Assembly: GCA_031291475.1 (NCBI GenBank)
Contig: JARLIY010000160.1
Span: 1-64,000 of the forward strand
Origin: Xanthobacteraceae bacterium
GTDB lineage: Bacteria > Pseudomonadota > Alphaproteobacteria > Rhizobiales > Xanthobacteraceae
DNA length: 64,000 bases
Direction: 5' to 3'
Position 1 is the stretch's first letter, and every line of letters begins with the position of its first letter. Below the pieces are notes generated by a model, which saw only the letters and a list, made by a program, of their open reading frames with translations, did not search any database and had not been told where the DNA came from. Positions 31,542 to 41,600 of this stretch are shown piece after piece. Both the position numbers and the translations under genes were made by a program.

Positions 31542-34500
31542 TTAGGCGGTCGGTTCGGGTTGCGGCCCATTGGTTTCGGCATCCAACCGGCGGCGCCCGG
31601 CATGTAACACGCTGAAAACGGTCGGAACGAAGAATAAAGTCGCCACCGTCGCCACCAATAGACCGCCGATCACGGCGCGGCCGAGCGGCGCATTCTGCTC
31701 GCCGCCCTCGCCGAGCGCGAACGCCATCGGCAGCATGCCGATGATCATCGCCAGCGCCGTCATCAGCACCGGGCGAAAGCGCGTGAACCCGGCCTCGAGT
31801 GCGGCGGCCGCCGAATCCAAGCCCTGCGCCAAACCCTCGCGCGCGAAACTCACCAGCAGAATCGAATTTGCCGTCGCGATGCCCATGCACATGATAGCAC
31901 CGGTCAGCGCCGGGACCGACAGCGTGGTTCCGGTCATGAACAGAATCCAGACAATGCCGGCGAGTGCGCCGGGCAACGCGGTGATGATGATGAAGGGGTC
32001 AAGCCACGACTGGAAGTTGACCACGATCACCAGATAGATAAGCACGATGGCGCCGGCGAGCCCGAAATAAAGCTCGCTGTAGGCGCCGGTCATGGTGTGA
32101 ACCTGCCCGCGCAACACAACGTACGACCCGCGCGGCAGGTCTTTGCGGGTCTCGTCGAGAATACGATTGACGTCGCCTGCGACGGCGCCGAGGTCCCGGC
32201 CCTGGACGGCGCCGTACAGATCGATAACCGGCTGCACGTTGTAATGCGACACGATGCCGGGGCTCGGTCCCGTCGTGATCCGGGCAAGGCCGCCGAGAGA
32301 TTGCGGCTCCTTGGAATCCGCCGAGGTGACCGGCACGTTGACGAGGTCCGACATCGTGTCGATCCGGTATTGCGGCATCTGGACGACGATCGGGTAGGAC
32401 ACGCCGTTCTCGGTGTTCAGCCAGAAATTCGGATGCACCTGCTGGCTGCCCGACAGCGTGACCAGCAAGCTGTTGGCGACGTCGCGTTGCGTCAGGCCGA
32501 CTTCGCCGGCGAGCGTGCGGTCGACATCGACATTGATCTGCGGGTAGTTGAAGACTTGCTGGATGCGCAGGTCGGCGATGCCGGAGACGGTGCGCATGCG
32601 CTTGAGCAGATCGGCGGCGTAGGCGTAGTTGGCCTTCTGGTTGTTGCCGATGATTTGCACGTCGATCGGCGCCGGCAGGCCGAAATTGAGAATCTGCGAC
32701 ACGATGTCGGCCGGCAGGAACGAGAACGTCGTGCCGGGGAATTGCTGCGGCAATTTGGTGCGCAGCTCCTTGATGAAGCCCTCGGTCGGCGCGTGATCCT
32801 CCTTGAGGCTGATCAGCGCGTCGCCGTCCTCGGGGCCGATGGTGCCGGTGTTCTGGTAAGCCATGTTGATGCCGGAAAACGGCAGCCCAATATTGTCGAC
32901 GATGGCGTCAAGTTGCGCGGGCGGGATCGTCTGGCGGACGGTTTGTTCGACGAGATCGAACAGGCGCGCGGTTTCCTCGATGCGCGTACCGGGCTGGGCG
33001 CGAACGTGCATCAGGATTTGCCCGGAATCGACCGCTGGAAAGAAGTTCTGTCCGAGGAACGGCCAGAGCGCGAAAGACACGACGACGCAGGCCAGGAATC
33101 CGGCGATAAAAGCCTTCGGGCGGCCGAGCGCCAGCAACAACAGCGACCGGTACCCGGCGCGCACGCGCGCGAAGCGATCGTCGAACGCCTGTTGCAGCCG
33201 CCGCAGCGGATTGCGCGATTGCCGGGACGCCGTCGCCGCGTCGCTGTGCGCGTGCCCATGTCCGCCGTGATGACCGCGCATGAGATAATTGGCCATGGTC
33301 GGAACGAGCGTGCGCGATAAGAGGAACGAGCCGATCAGCGCGAATACCACCGCCTCGGCCAGCGGCCGGAACAGGTAGCCGGCAACGCCGCCAAGCTGGA
33401 ACATCGGCACGAATACAATGCATAAGCATAATAGCGTGACAAACGCCGGGATGACGATCTGTTGCGCGCCGTCCATGATTGCCGGCCCGATCGGTTTGCC
33501 TTGTTCGAGATGGTAGTTGATGTTCTCGATGGTGACGGTTCCGTCATCGACGAGAATGCCGACGGCGAGCGCAAGCCCGCCGAGGGTCATGACGTTGACG
33601 GTCTCGCCCAGCCACGAAAGCGCGGTCAATGAGAACAATATGGCAAGCGGAATCTCGACAAGGATGATCACCGTTGAGCGCCAGCTGTCGAGGAAGACGA
33701 GGATCATCACGCCGACCAGCAAGGCGGCGAGCGCGGCCTCGCGGACGACACCAAACACGGCGGCCTTGACGAAGATCGATTGATCGCCAACGGCGCGGAG
33801 GTCGAGGCTCGACGGCAGGCTCTCCTCGACCCGCGGCAACAGCGATTTAATCCCCTCGATGACGCTGAGCGTCGAAGCGGAGCCGGCCTTGAGGATGGTC
33901 ATCAGCACCGCGCGCGAGCCGTCGACGCGAACGAGGTTGGTCTGCGGCGGCGAGCCGGCATGCACGTAGGAAACGTCACGCACATAGATGATAGTGCCGT
34001 TGACCTTCTTGATCGGCAGGTTGTTGATGTCTTCCAATAGTGTGGGGCTGGCGTTGAGCGCCACGTTCCAGTCGAATTTTCCGAGCTTCTGGTCGCCGGC
34101 CGGCAGGATGAGATTTTGCAATGTGATGGTGTTGACGAGGTCGTCGGCAGATACTTTGTGGGCCTGCATGGCCTCCTGGTCGAGATCGATCTGGACTTGC
34201 AGGATCTTGCCGCCGTAGGGCGAGGGCACCGCCGCGCCGGCGATGGTGGCGAGCTGCGGCCGGATGAAATTCTGCCCGAAATCGAACAGCTGCATCTGCG
34301 GCAGCTTTTTGCTCGACAAAGCCAGCTGCAAAATCGGCACACTCGAGGCGTTATAGCTGAGCACGTAGGGTGGCGTGATGCCGGGCGGCAAGAGCTTCAG
34401 CACGGTTTGCGAAGCCGCCGTCACCTGCGCCAGGGCCGCGGCGATATTGACGTTTCTCTGAAAGAAGATCTTGACCACCCCGTAGCCGTTGAGCGACTGC

Positions 34501-34748
34501 GATTCCAGGTGCTCGATGTCGCCGACCTGCGCGGTCAAATAGCGCTCGTAGAAATAGATGATGCGGCTGGACATGTCGTTGGGCAAGAGCCCGTTGTAGG
34601 TCCAGACCACGCTGACGACCGGAATGTTGATGTTGGGAAAAATGTCGATCGGGGTGCGCAGTCCCGCGAGCGAGCCGAAGATCGCGATGAGGAAGGCGAA
34701 AACCACAAAAGTGTAGGGCCGCCTCAGGGCGACTTGAACGATCCACAC
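31542..34748 (-). CDS. RND family efflux pump permease
   Basis: This 1068-residue inner-membrane transporter has the typical two halves of six TM helices plus two periplasmic loops. The TM4 proton-relay motif GILVDDGTVTIENI and the C-terminal segment MALGEGGEQ-like FALGEGGEQNAPLG are visible. Near residue 490 the cytoplasmic loop holds a His-rich run (RGHHGGHGHAHSD). The start is GTG with GGAG about ten bases upstream. Substrate is unknown; the sequence looks like the hydrophobe group more than the heavy-metal CusA group. The likely outer-membrane partner is the NodT-type gene at 37010. Confidence 0.92.
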   Translation of the reverse strand: MWIVQVALRRPYTFVVFAFLIAIFGSLAGLRTPIDIFPNINIPVVSVVWTYNGLLPNDMSSRIIYFYERYLTAQVGDIEHLESQSLNGYGVVKIFFQRNVNIAAALAQVTAASQTVLKLLPPGITPPYVLSYNASSVPILQLALSSKKLPQMQLFDFGQNFIRPQLATIAGAAVPSPYGGKILQVQIDLDQEAMQAHKVSADDLVNTITLQNLILPAGDQKLGKFDWNVALNASPTLLEDINNLPIKKVNGTIIYVRDVSYVHAGSPPQTNLVRVDGSRAVLMTILKAGSASTLSVIEGIKSLLPRVEESLPSSLDLRAVGDQSIFVKAAVFGVVREAALAALLVGVMILVFLDSWRSTVIILVEIPLAILFSLTALSWLGETVNVMTLGGLALAVGILVDDGTVTIENINYHLEQGKPIGPAIMDGAQQIVIPAFVTLLCLCIVFVPMFQLGGVAGYLFRPLAEAVVFALIGSFLLSRTLVPTMANYLMRGHHGGHGHAHSDAATASRQSRNPLRRLQQAFDDRFARVRAGYRSLLLLALGRPKAFIAGFLACVVVSFALWPFLGQNFFPAVDSGQILMHVRAQPGTRIEETARLFDLVEQTVRQTIPPAQLDAIVDNIGLPFSGINMAYQNTGTIGPEDGDALISLKEDHAPTEGFIKELRTKLPQQFPGTTFSFLPADIVSQILNFGLPAPIDVQIIGNNQKANYAYAADLLKRMRTVSGIADLRIQQVFNYPQINVDVDRTLAGEVGLTQRDVANSLLVTLSGSQQVHPNFWLNTENGVSYPIVVQMPQYRIDTMSDLVNVPVTSADSKEPQSLGGLARITTGPSPGIVSHYNVQPVIDLYGAVQGRDLGAVAGDVNRILDETRKDLPRGSYVVLRGQVHTMTGAYSELYFGLAGAIVLIYLVIVVNFQSWLDPFIIITALPGALAGIVWILFMTGTTLSVPALTGAIMCMGIATANSILLVSFAREGLAQGLDSAAAALEAGFTRFRPVLMTALAMIIGMLPMAFALGEGGEQNAPLGRAVIGGLLVATVATLFFVPTVFSVLHAGRRRLDAETNGPQPEPTA

Positions 34749-34989
34749 GTCGCTTAGTCTCCGGCCGAAAACGGCAAGGCCGCCGGGGGAATCGGATCGA
34801 TCCGAGCCGTTGGCCTCAATCTATACGAACCGGGAAGTTGTGTAACCGGCGCCGCTGACGGAGCCTGCGGTGTGTTTACGCTCGGCGGATCGAACCGGGC
34901 CGCCCGGTGAGACGTTATGCCGGCATGCCGCTTGGCGACTCTTTGTCGCCTTTAAAGGCTTGGCGCTTTGAAGCAATCATAGGCGCAAC

Positions 34990-35559
34990 ATGGGCCCTCT
35001 GTGCAGCCTGCCGCTGATGACCGTCCTGGCGCTGCTGCTCGCCGGATCGATAGTCGAGGCCGCAGGGCCGCAGCTACTTCCCACGCGCGACGTGGACATC
35101 ACCTATGACGTCACCCGGCCGCAGCAGCCGAAAATCCGCGAGCGCGTGCGCTGGCTCGCCGGCGAGCATCTGGAGCGGGTCGACGGGCCTGACAAATCGG
35201 CCACAATTATCGACCGCAATGCGCACGAGATCACGCTGCTGACGCCGAAAAGCCGTTCCTATCGCAAGCTCGACGGCGCGGCGCGCCGGCCGCTGGAGCC
35301 GGAGCCCGAGGCCTCGCTCACGCGCGGCGGCGAAGCGGTGGTGGCTGGATTGCACTGCACGGACTGGTCATGGACCGAGGACGTGGAGACGCACACCGTA
35401 TGCGCCACGCCGGACGGCGTGCTGCTGCGCCTGGTCGTCGACGGCCACACCGTGATCGAGGCGCGTTCGGTGAGCTACGGCCGGCAAGGGGCCGACCTCT
35501 TCCAGGTGCCGCCGGACTATGCGCCGGCGCTGGCGCCTGAAGGTGGTCCGGCCGACTGA
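34990..35559 (+). CDS. Exported hypothetical protein
   Basis: This 189-residue protein has a signal peptide (about 1-25, ending VEAAGP). The mature part is beta-rich and reads like a LolA- or DUF4412-type soluble domain (DVDITYDV, RVRWLAG, LTPKSRSYRKLD), with two cysteines (HCTDWSW and THTVCATP) that may form a disulfide. Function is unknown. It follows a 241-base region after the divergent RND pump start, and 225 bases separate it from the next gene. The ribosome site is weak. Confidence 0.65.
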   Translation: MGPLCSLPLMTVLALLLAGSIVEAAGPQLLPTRDVDITYDVTRPQQPKIRERVRWLAGEHLERVDGPDKSATIIDRNAHEITLLTPKSRSYRKLDGAARRPLEPEPEASLTRGGEAVVAGLHCTDWSWTEDVETHTVCATPDGVLLRLVVDGHTVIEARSVSYGRQGADLFQVPPDYAPALAPEGGPAD

Positions 35560-35784
35560 AAGGTGTGGTTTAATTGACTGATGGGTCTGCCTTTTCCTCC
35601 ATAGTTGCCAAGAAGTCGCAGTGTCGCGATTGTTGCACCCCCGTCTCGCCTTCGCTTGTCATGATTAGTGTACGAAGCCATAATTTTGCCTTGCCCCGCA
35701 GGCGTGCGGGCGAACACCAATCATTTGTCGACAGGGCGCTGTCGACCGGTGATCGCTCAATCGGTTTGCTTCGGGGGCTTTTCA

Positions 35785-36780
35785 ATGAAAATGCTTGGTT
35801 TGTCCGCGGCCATCGCCGCGGCGTTTGCACTTACGCCTGCTTGCGCGCACGCCCAAGATGCCTTCTCTGTCCCGGTTAAGGCTCCTTCGCCGTCGCCGTA
35901 CCCCGGATATGACCCGATCAACCCTTATGTATCCTGGCAATCGTATCAATCCTTTCAATCATGGCTCACCATGGTGTCGGCGACCCAGCACGCGCAGCCG
36001 TCCTGGATGACGCCGCTGGTGACCGTGACGCCGCGCCTCGAGCAAGAGTACCGGTCCGACTTCTACAGTCAGAAAAACGGGACTGGCAGCCAAGGAAATG
36101 GCCAACAGCTCGAAAATTTCGGTGGGCCCGGCGGAAACCGTCTGGAGATCATCCCCGCCTACAACCTTGAAGCCATTGTGGCGCTTCCGTCCTATGTAAG
36201 CGCCAATGGCCCCAAAGGTGATGCGAGAGGATGGGGCGATTACCCGATGTTCCTTTTCAAATACCGCTTTATGTCCGCGAACGAGCAGAGCGGCAATTAT
36301 ATCGTGACGGCTTTCTTTCAGATGTCGGACCCGCTCGGCACGCCTGCGAAAATCTCAAACAATATTCTAACCGCCCAACCGACCCTCGCGTTCGGCAAGG
36401 GCTGGGGCGATTTCGATATTCAGATGACGGTCAGCACGCAAATTCCGGTTAGCGCGCTAGCTTCGCCCGGCAACACGCCCAGCATGAATATGGCGAACTT
36501 CGGCGATCCGATTCTGTGGAATACCACCTTCCAGTATCATTTCTTCGAGTATCTCTGGCCGGAATTCGAGGTCAACTACACATACTACCCGAACGGAGAG
36601 CATTCCGGTCTCAGCCAAGTCTTGCTCACGCCGGGCATCATATTCGGTCGCTTCAAGATCGGCATGGATAGCCCGACCCGGCCGATAAACCTGATCGTCG
36701 GCGCCGGCTATCAGTTCGCGGTGACGCCTAATCCTGTTATCCAAAACAATTTCGTTGGCACCGTTCGCGTGACATTCTAA
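35785..36780 (+). CDS. Predicted outer-membrane beta-barrel protein
   Basis: This 331-residue protein has a signal peptide cleaved near AHA-QD. The mature part is rich in alternating aromatic beta-strands (QPSWMTPLVTVTPRLEQEYR, NTTFQYHFFEYLWPEFEVNY) and ends in Phe (VRVTF), typical of outer-membrane barrels. I chose the ATG at the signal peptide; an upstream in-frame ATG lacks a leader. Substrate is unknown. Its place between efflux genes suggests an envelope role (inference). Confidence 0.68.
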   Translation: MKMLGLSAAIAAAFALTPACAHAQDAFSVPVKAPSPSPYPGYDPINPYVSWQSYQSFQSWLTMVSATQHAQPSWMTPLVTVTPRLEQEYRSDFYSQKNGTGSQGNGQQLENFGGPGGNRLEIIPAYNLEAIVALPSYVSANGPKGDARGWGDYPMFLFKYRFMSANEQSGNYIVTAFFQMSDPLGTPAKISNNILTAQPTLAFGKGWGDFDIQMTVSTQIPVSALASPGNTPSMNMANFGDPILWNTTFQYHFFEYLWPEFEVNYTYYPNGEHSGLSQVLLTPGIIFGRFKIGMDSPTRPINLIVGAGYQFAVTPNPVIQNNFVGTVRVTF

Positions 36781-36843
36781 AAGCGGCATTCGCCTAGTCG
36801 CGCGGTTAAGCAAAATCGCGGCGAGGTTCCGGCGTTGCCGTGA

Positions 36844-36877
36844 AGCCGCCCTTCCCTTTTTCAGGGGAAGGGCGGCT
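36844..36877. repeat. Perfect 13-bp inverted repeat (hairpin)
   Basis: AGCCGCCCTTCCC at 36844-36856 and its exact complement GGGAAGGGCGGCT at 36865-36877 flank an eight-base loop. No T-run follows on the plus strand, so it is either a factor-assisted terminator for the upstream barrel gene or a small repeat element. Confidence 0.75.
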
Positions 36878-37009
36878 AACGGTCGCTTGCACGCCTATAC
36901 AAAACCGCTCATTCTCGATCGCGGGGGAACACCATCCGCAGGCGCGTTCATGCGTGCCGCGTCGGCGCCGCTGATGGCCTAGAGATCATCCTACAGCCGT
37001 CGTCGCTTC

Positions 37010-38617
37010 GTGAGTGGAGTGCACCCGTCCGTGCCGGCGCCAGCCAAGCTTCCGCGTGAACGTCGCGGCCGCCAGGGCGGCGGGGCGCGGCTCCGTTTCG
37101 CTATCCTCGGCTTCACCTTCGCCGCCTTGGCCTTTCTCGGTTTGGCATCCTGTGCCGTCGGTCCCAATTATCAGCCGCCGGAGCCGCCGATGCCGCAGAG
37201 CTTCATTGCCGCGTCGTCGTCGAAAGTGGCCGCCAACCGCACTGCCGCCAGCACGCAGTGGTGGCGCACCCTGCACGATCGCGAACTCGATTTGTTGATC
37301 GATCGCGCCATTGCGGCGAGCCCGACGCTGGAAATCGCACTCAATCGCCTGCAGCAGGCGCGCGCGCAGGAAGCCGTGGTGATTGGCGCCGCTTTGCCGG
37401 CAGTGGGGGGCAGCGAAGGCGGAGCATGGGGCACCGGCTCCGATCTGGCTCGCGGCCGCGCCTCGCAAACTCTCGTCTCCGGCGAAAACAGTGCCGGCAT
37501 CTCGCACATCAACAATATCGCCGGCTTCGACGCGGCCTGGGAGATCGACGTTTTCGGCAAATTCCGCCGCGCCATCGAGGCCGCCCAATACGACGTCGAT
37601 GCCGCCATCGCCGCCCGCAATATGGTGCTGATCTCGCTCGTTGCCGATGTGACCCGCGCCTATCTCGATTTGCGCGCGCTGCAAATGCAGCTGGCGGTCC
37701 TGCGCAAAAATATCGGGGTGGCCCAGAAATACGTCGACTTCGTCCAGGAGCGGTTCAATCGCGGCATTACCAACGAACTCGATGTGACGTTGGCGCAGCG
37801 CGAACTGGCTCAGTTACAGGCGCAGGTCGCGCCGCTCTCCGCCCGGATCGACGCGGCACGCTATGCCATCGCGGTTCTGCTCGGAGAATTTCCCGAGAAC
37901 CTGGGCAGGGAGCTCGCCAGGCCTAGACTCCTTCCGGTGCTGCCGGCGCGCATCCGCTCAGGGCTGCCGATCGACCTCTTGCGGCGCCGTCCCGATATCG
38001 TCGAAGCCGAACGCCGCTTGGCCAGCGCCACGGCCCTGATCGGCGTCGCCACCGCGGACTTATTTCCTCAGGTCGCGCTCACCGCCGGTTTCGGGCAACA
38101 GACGCAAGGACTCACCCCCACGCCGCTGACCATCAATCCGATATGGTCGGTCGGTCCGGCGGCCGCCGTGCCGATCTTGGATTTCGGCCGGCTGGATGCG
38201 GTGGTTGAAAAGGCGGATTTTCGCAGCCGCGAGCTTTTGTTCAACTACAAGCAAACGGTGCTCAATGCGGTCAGCGAAGTGGATACCGCGATCGATGCTT
38301 ATGCGGCCCAGCAGAATCGCTTGCGGCACCTCGGCGACGCTTTGACGGCGGCGCGGCGCGCGGTGACTTTGGCCACCGAGCGCTTCGATCGCGGGCTGAC
38401 GGATTCGCTCTACGTCATCGATGCGCAACGGCAGGAATACGAGATCGAAGAACAATATGTTCTCGCGCAAGAAAACGCAGCGGCCCAGCTCGTGACGCTC
38501 TACAAATCGCTCGGCAGCGGCTGGGAGGATTACCAGGCGATCCCGCCGATTCCGCCGCCGCTACCCGCCGTGGCGGCCGCTTTCAAGAGCCTGTTCGCGC
38601 CGAACTCGGCGCCTTAG
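37010..38617 (+). CDS. NodT-type outer-membrane efflux lipoprotein (TolC-like)
   Basis: This 535-residue protein of the NodT/OprM family has a basic N-terminal stretch, a hydrophobic segment and a lipobox LASC with Cys48, followed by AVGPNYQPPEPP, the family opening. Two repeats of the coiled-coil outer-membrane channel can be traced (DLLIDRAIAASPTLEIA, LRRRPDIVEAERRLASATA). It probably completes the RND system, though it is on the other strand and 2.3 kb from it. The start is uncertain: GTG codons at 37010, 37019 and 37031 are all in frame, none with an ideal ribosome site. Confidence 0.88.
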   Translation: MSGVHPSVPAPAKLPRERRGRQGGGARLRFAILGFTFAALAFLGLASCAVGPNYQPPEPPMPQSFIAASSSKVAANRTAASTQWWRTLHDRELDLLIDRAIAASPTLEIALNRLQQARAQEAVVIGAALPAVGGSEGGAWGTGSDLARGRASQTLVSGENSAGISHINNIAGFDAAWEIDVFGKFRRAIEAAQYDVDAAIAARNMVLISLVADVTRAYLDLRALQMQLAVLRKNIGVAQKYVDFVQERFNRGITNELDVTLAQRELAQLQAQVAPLSARIDAARYAIAVLLGEFPENLGRELARPRLLPVLPARIRSGLPIDLLRRRPDIVEAERRLASATALIGVATADLFPQVALTAGFGQQTQGLTPTPLTINPIWSVGPAAAVPILDFGRLDAVVEKADFRSRELLFNYKQTVLNAVSEVDTAIDAYAAQQNRLRHLGDALTAARRAVTLATERFDRGLTDSLYVIDAQRQEYEIEEQYVLAQENAAAQLVTLYKSLGSGWEDYQAIPPIPPPLPAVAAAFKSLFAPNSAP

Positions 38618-38855
38618 CGCGGAATCCGCTCGAATGGCGGCTTAGTCGGGGCCCTAGTCGCGGCAGGTTGGCCTCTAAATGCCTCGGCAAATTGGCGAAT
38701 TGAAACTCGTGGCAATTATATCACGGGGATAACTAATCGCGGTGAATCTGCGCCCAAAACAAGGGGAAATGGAACAAATGTCATGGACCTGTCATGCGCC
38801 GACGGTTAATTTCGCGTGAATTCTTCGAGGTAATTGGACACATCGGAGGGGCTTT

Positions 38856-40505
38856 ATGTTCATCGGGGGAACGAAGGCAAAAAGCAGCGGTTTGTTGGCC
38901 GCGTTTGCCGCGGCGGTGGTGATTGGGTGCGGCAGCGCCGCGAGCGCGGCCGATATGCCGATTCCGGCCAAGGCGGAGCCGATGTACTATGCGCCGCCCG
39001 CCGCGTGCGGTAGCGTTTACGACTTCTTTTTTACCAAGTGCCCGCTGACTTGGTACGGGGTCACCTTTTACGGCACGGTCGATATGGGCGTCACGTACCA
39101 GACCCATGGCACGCCGTTCGACCGGAACTTCCCGACCGGCGCCTCCTATTTGCTTGGTGGTGGTGGGGGGAATGCGACAAACCGGACACCGGGATTTGGC
39201 CTCGGTCCCAACGGCCTGAGTCAGTCGAACTTCGGCTTTAAGGTGCTAGAGCCTCTCGGGGGCGGCTGGTCGTTCGTTTCCCAAGCCGGGGTTGCTTTCG
39301 ATCCCTATTCGCTGTTGTTGTCCAACGCGCCGCAATCTTTGCAGAACGGCATCGGCGTGCCGGAGAATCAGCAACAGCTACCGATCGACTCGAGCCGCTG
39401 GGGCTGGCTCGCGGACCAGATCTATGCTGGCGTCAACTCGGCGACCTTCGGCACGCTGACGTTCGGCCGGCAAAACACGCTGGATAACGACGCCATCGTT
39501 GCCTACGATCCAATGGGCGCCTCGTACGCCTTCTCGGTGATCGGCTTTTCCGGTAAGACCGCTGGCGCCGGTGACACCGAGGACGCCCGCTGGACCACGG
39601 CGATCAAGTATCGCGTCAATATCGGCGACTTCCGGCTGTCAGCGATGGGGCAACCGGGCTTTGGCTATGGGGCATATAACCCCAACCAAGGCGCGGTCGC
39701 AGGTGGCATCGGCGGGGACATCAGGCATTTGGGTCCCGGCACCCTCTCGTTGGATGTCATCGGCACTTGGGAGAAAGACGCGGTTAATATTGGGACAACG
39801 TTCCCTGGCCAAGCCACTGCCGGTGGCTGGCCGACTACGTTCCCCGGTGGCGTAGCCGCAGCGCTGGGTAGCGGTCTCAAGGCGACGATCTCCAACCAGA
39901 CGTCCGTCATGGCGCTCGCGAAATATAGCTTCGGTGGATGGACGAACCCGGCGCCGGTCGTGGGTAAAGAACCTCCTGCGCCATCCGGGCCCTCCGGTAT
40001 CCCGCTCACGCTGTACGCCGGCTACGAATGGATCCAGTTCGTCAACCCGAGCGATCCTCAGAGGGCCTTCCGGGATGACGGCTTCTTGTTCAATTTCGTT
40101 AACGCGGCCGGCTCTCACCTTTCGGCTAATGGCACGACGATCGCCAACAACGCGTTCAACGCCGCGTGCGGATCGGGTACCGGCTGCAGCAACGAAGCTT
40201 TTCAGGTCATGTGGACGGGTGCCAAATACGGCATCACTAAAGATCTGGATATCATCGGTGCCTACTATCACTACATCCAGAGCACGTTCGTTAACGGGGT
40301 TAATTGCAGTGCCTCGGCGGCGGCCGGCAACTCGCGGTGCCAAGGCTGGTTTGACGCGTACTCACTGGTTCTCGACTGGCGGTTCTTGCCTAAGTGGGAT
40401 GCCTACATCGGCACCATGTACTCGGCTGCGTTTGGCGGCCTCGCCAACGGCGATATTGCCCGCAACAACCTTGCGACAACGGCCGGCGTTCGCTTCCGGT
40501 TCTAA
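38856..40505 (+). CDS. Outer-membrane porin
   Basis: This 549-residue Gram-negative porin resembles those common in Bradyrhizobium-like bacteria. The signal peptide ends near ASAADMP. The mature sequence has repeated amphipathic beta-strands, glycine-rich loops and a terminal Phe (GVRFRF). Cysteines pair in loops (ACGSVYDFFFTKC, ACGSGTGC, NCSAS...RC), as in this porin group. GGAGGGG lies before ATG 38856. The 238 bases upstream should hold the promoter. Confidence 0.88.
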   Translation: MFIGGTKAKSSGLLAAFAAAVVIGCGSAASAADMPIPAKAEPMYYAPPAACGSVYDFFFTKCPLTWYGVTFYGTVDMGVTYQTHGTPFDRNFPTGASYLLGGGGGNATNRTPGFGLGPNGLSQSNFGFKVLEPLGGGWSFVSQAGVAFDPYSLLLSNAPQSLQNGIGVPENQQQLPIDSSRWGWLADQIYAGVNSATFGTLTFGRQNTLDNDAIVAYDPMGASYAFSVIGFSGKTAGAGDTEDARWTTAIKYRVNIGDFRLSAMGQPGFGYGAYNPNQGAVAGGIGGDIRHLGPGTLSLDVIGTWEKDAVNIGTTFPGQATAGGWPTTFPGGVAAALGSGLKATISNQTSVMALAKYSFGGWTNPAPVVGKEPPAPSGPSGIPLTLYAGYEWIQFVNPSDPQRAFRDDGFLFNFVNAAGSHLSANGTTIANNAFNAACGSGTGCSNEAFQVMWTGAKYGITKDLDIIGAYYHYIQSTFVNGVNCSASAAAGNSRCQGWFDAYSLVLDWRFLPKWDAYIGTMYSAAFGGLANGDIARNNLATTAGVRFRF

Positions 40506-40845
40506 AAATCCGCAAGCTTGAACTTTGCGAAGCGCCGCCGGCCGGACCGGCGGCGCTTTCGTTTATGCGCGATGCCACGTCGTGCGACCGACCGACTGAG
40601 CCATATTTGCAACACCGGCGGGAAAAACCCGGGAAGGCGAAAAAACTTAACAGAAATAATGGCTTGTGCCTGGCGCTTCAATCAGATCCGGAATCGACCG
40701 GAAGCCGCCGCCGGTATATCATCTAGTGGGCGAGGTGCGCCGAATCGGAAAGCGCGCGTGTTTGCGCTTGAGCCCGCGTAACGTGTGTTTGGACGTGCGT
40801 CGGGCTCTTACGTCTCGTCGTAACCGAACGGCCGCGAACGAGGTG
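40506..40845. other. Porin downstream and Omp upstream region
   Basis: Apart from the terminator at 40531-40564, this 340-base gap holds no recognised gene. An in-frame extension of the next gene reaches 40666 but is not protein-like and lacks a signal peptide, so it is probably leader sequence. Confidence 0.5.
40531..40564 (+). terminator. Rho-independent terminator of the porin gene
   Basis: AGCGCCGCCGG (40531-40541) pairs with CCGGCGGCGCT (40547-40557) around a five-base loop, followed by TTCGTTT. It lies 26 bases after the porin stop. Confidence 0.85.
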
Positions 40846-41586
40846 ATGCTGGTGCTGGTCAAGAGGGCTTGCACATTTTTGGTCGTTGCCGGCGTAGCGA
40901 CTTGCCTGGCGCAAGTTGCGACCGCGCTCGATTTGAATTCTGTTACGCTCGCACCCGCCGCGCCGCAAAAACCTGATTGGGCCGGCTTCTACCTCAAATC
41001 TAATCCGGGCAGCGGCTCCGACGCCATTCCGTGGACGGCGGTGGGGCCTTCGAACGGTTTTTCGCCGACCGGCGCGGGCCGCCCGGTCAACGACAATTTC
41101 GGCTACAATTTTCAGTCGGGAAATTTCGTGTTCGGCCTCGAAGGCTCCTTGGCCGCGGCGAATTTCGATGGTCGCTTCACCGCGCCGTTTTCGCCGGCGA
41201 TGACATCGGCTGCGTGGTCGCCCAACATGAACTGGCTCGGCACCGTGACCGGCCGGGTCGGGTATTCATTCGGGCAGTGGCTTCCCTACGTGAAAGGCGG
41301 CTTCGCCACCGCCGAAGTCGGTTCGCCGCTGCAAGGCGCCGGCCCGATGCTCGGAGCATTCTCGCAGGGTTCGCAGGTCAACGGCTGGACCGCAGGCCTC
41401 GGCCTCGAATATCAGATCACGTCCAAACTGTCGTTGGGGGTCGAATATCTCTACACCGATTTCGGCAATAACCCGGGCGGCGCCCCAAGTGGCGCCCCGC
41501 CGATCTCCGGCTCGCCGGAGGTGTATTCGACCGCGCTGAAGAGCCAGAGCCTGCTCGGCCGGCTCAACTATAAAGCGGGCTGGTAA
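40846..41586 (+). CDS. Omp25/Omp31-like outer-membrane protein
   Basis: This 246-residue protein has a signal peptide (about 1-27, ending VATALD). The mature part resembles the eight-stranded Omp25/Omp31 group: WAGFYL near the start, FGLEGSLAAANFDG, GTVTGRVGYSF, PYVKGGFATAEV and a final RLNYKAGW. This is typical of alphaproteobacterial surface proteins. ATG 40846 sits very close to CGAGG; GTG 40852 is an alternative. It is convergent with the hydrolase gene, with 14 bases between the stops. Confidence 0.82.
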   Translation: MLVLVKRACTFLVVAGVATCLAQVATALDLNSVTLAPAAPQKPDWAGFYLKSNPGSGSDAIPWTAVGPSNGFSPTGAGRPVNDNFGYNFQSGNFVFGLEGSLAAANFDGRFTAPFSPAMTSAAWSPNMNWLGTVTGRVGYSFGQWLPYVKGGFATAEVGSPLQGAGPMLGAFSQGSQVNGWTAGLGLEYQITSKLSLGVEYLYTDFGNNPGGAPSGAPPISGSPEVYSTALKSQSLLGRLNYKAGW

Positions 41587-41600
41587 GCCCAACCGCGAAA

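Noticed and set aside
32097-33320. 407-codon open frame antisense to the RND pump
   Set aside because: No ribosome site or family features; shadow of a high-GC gene.
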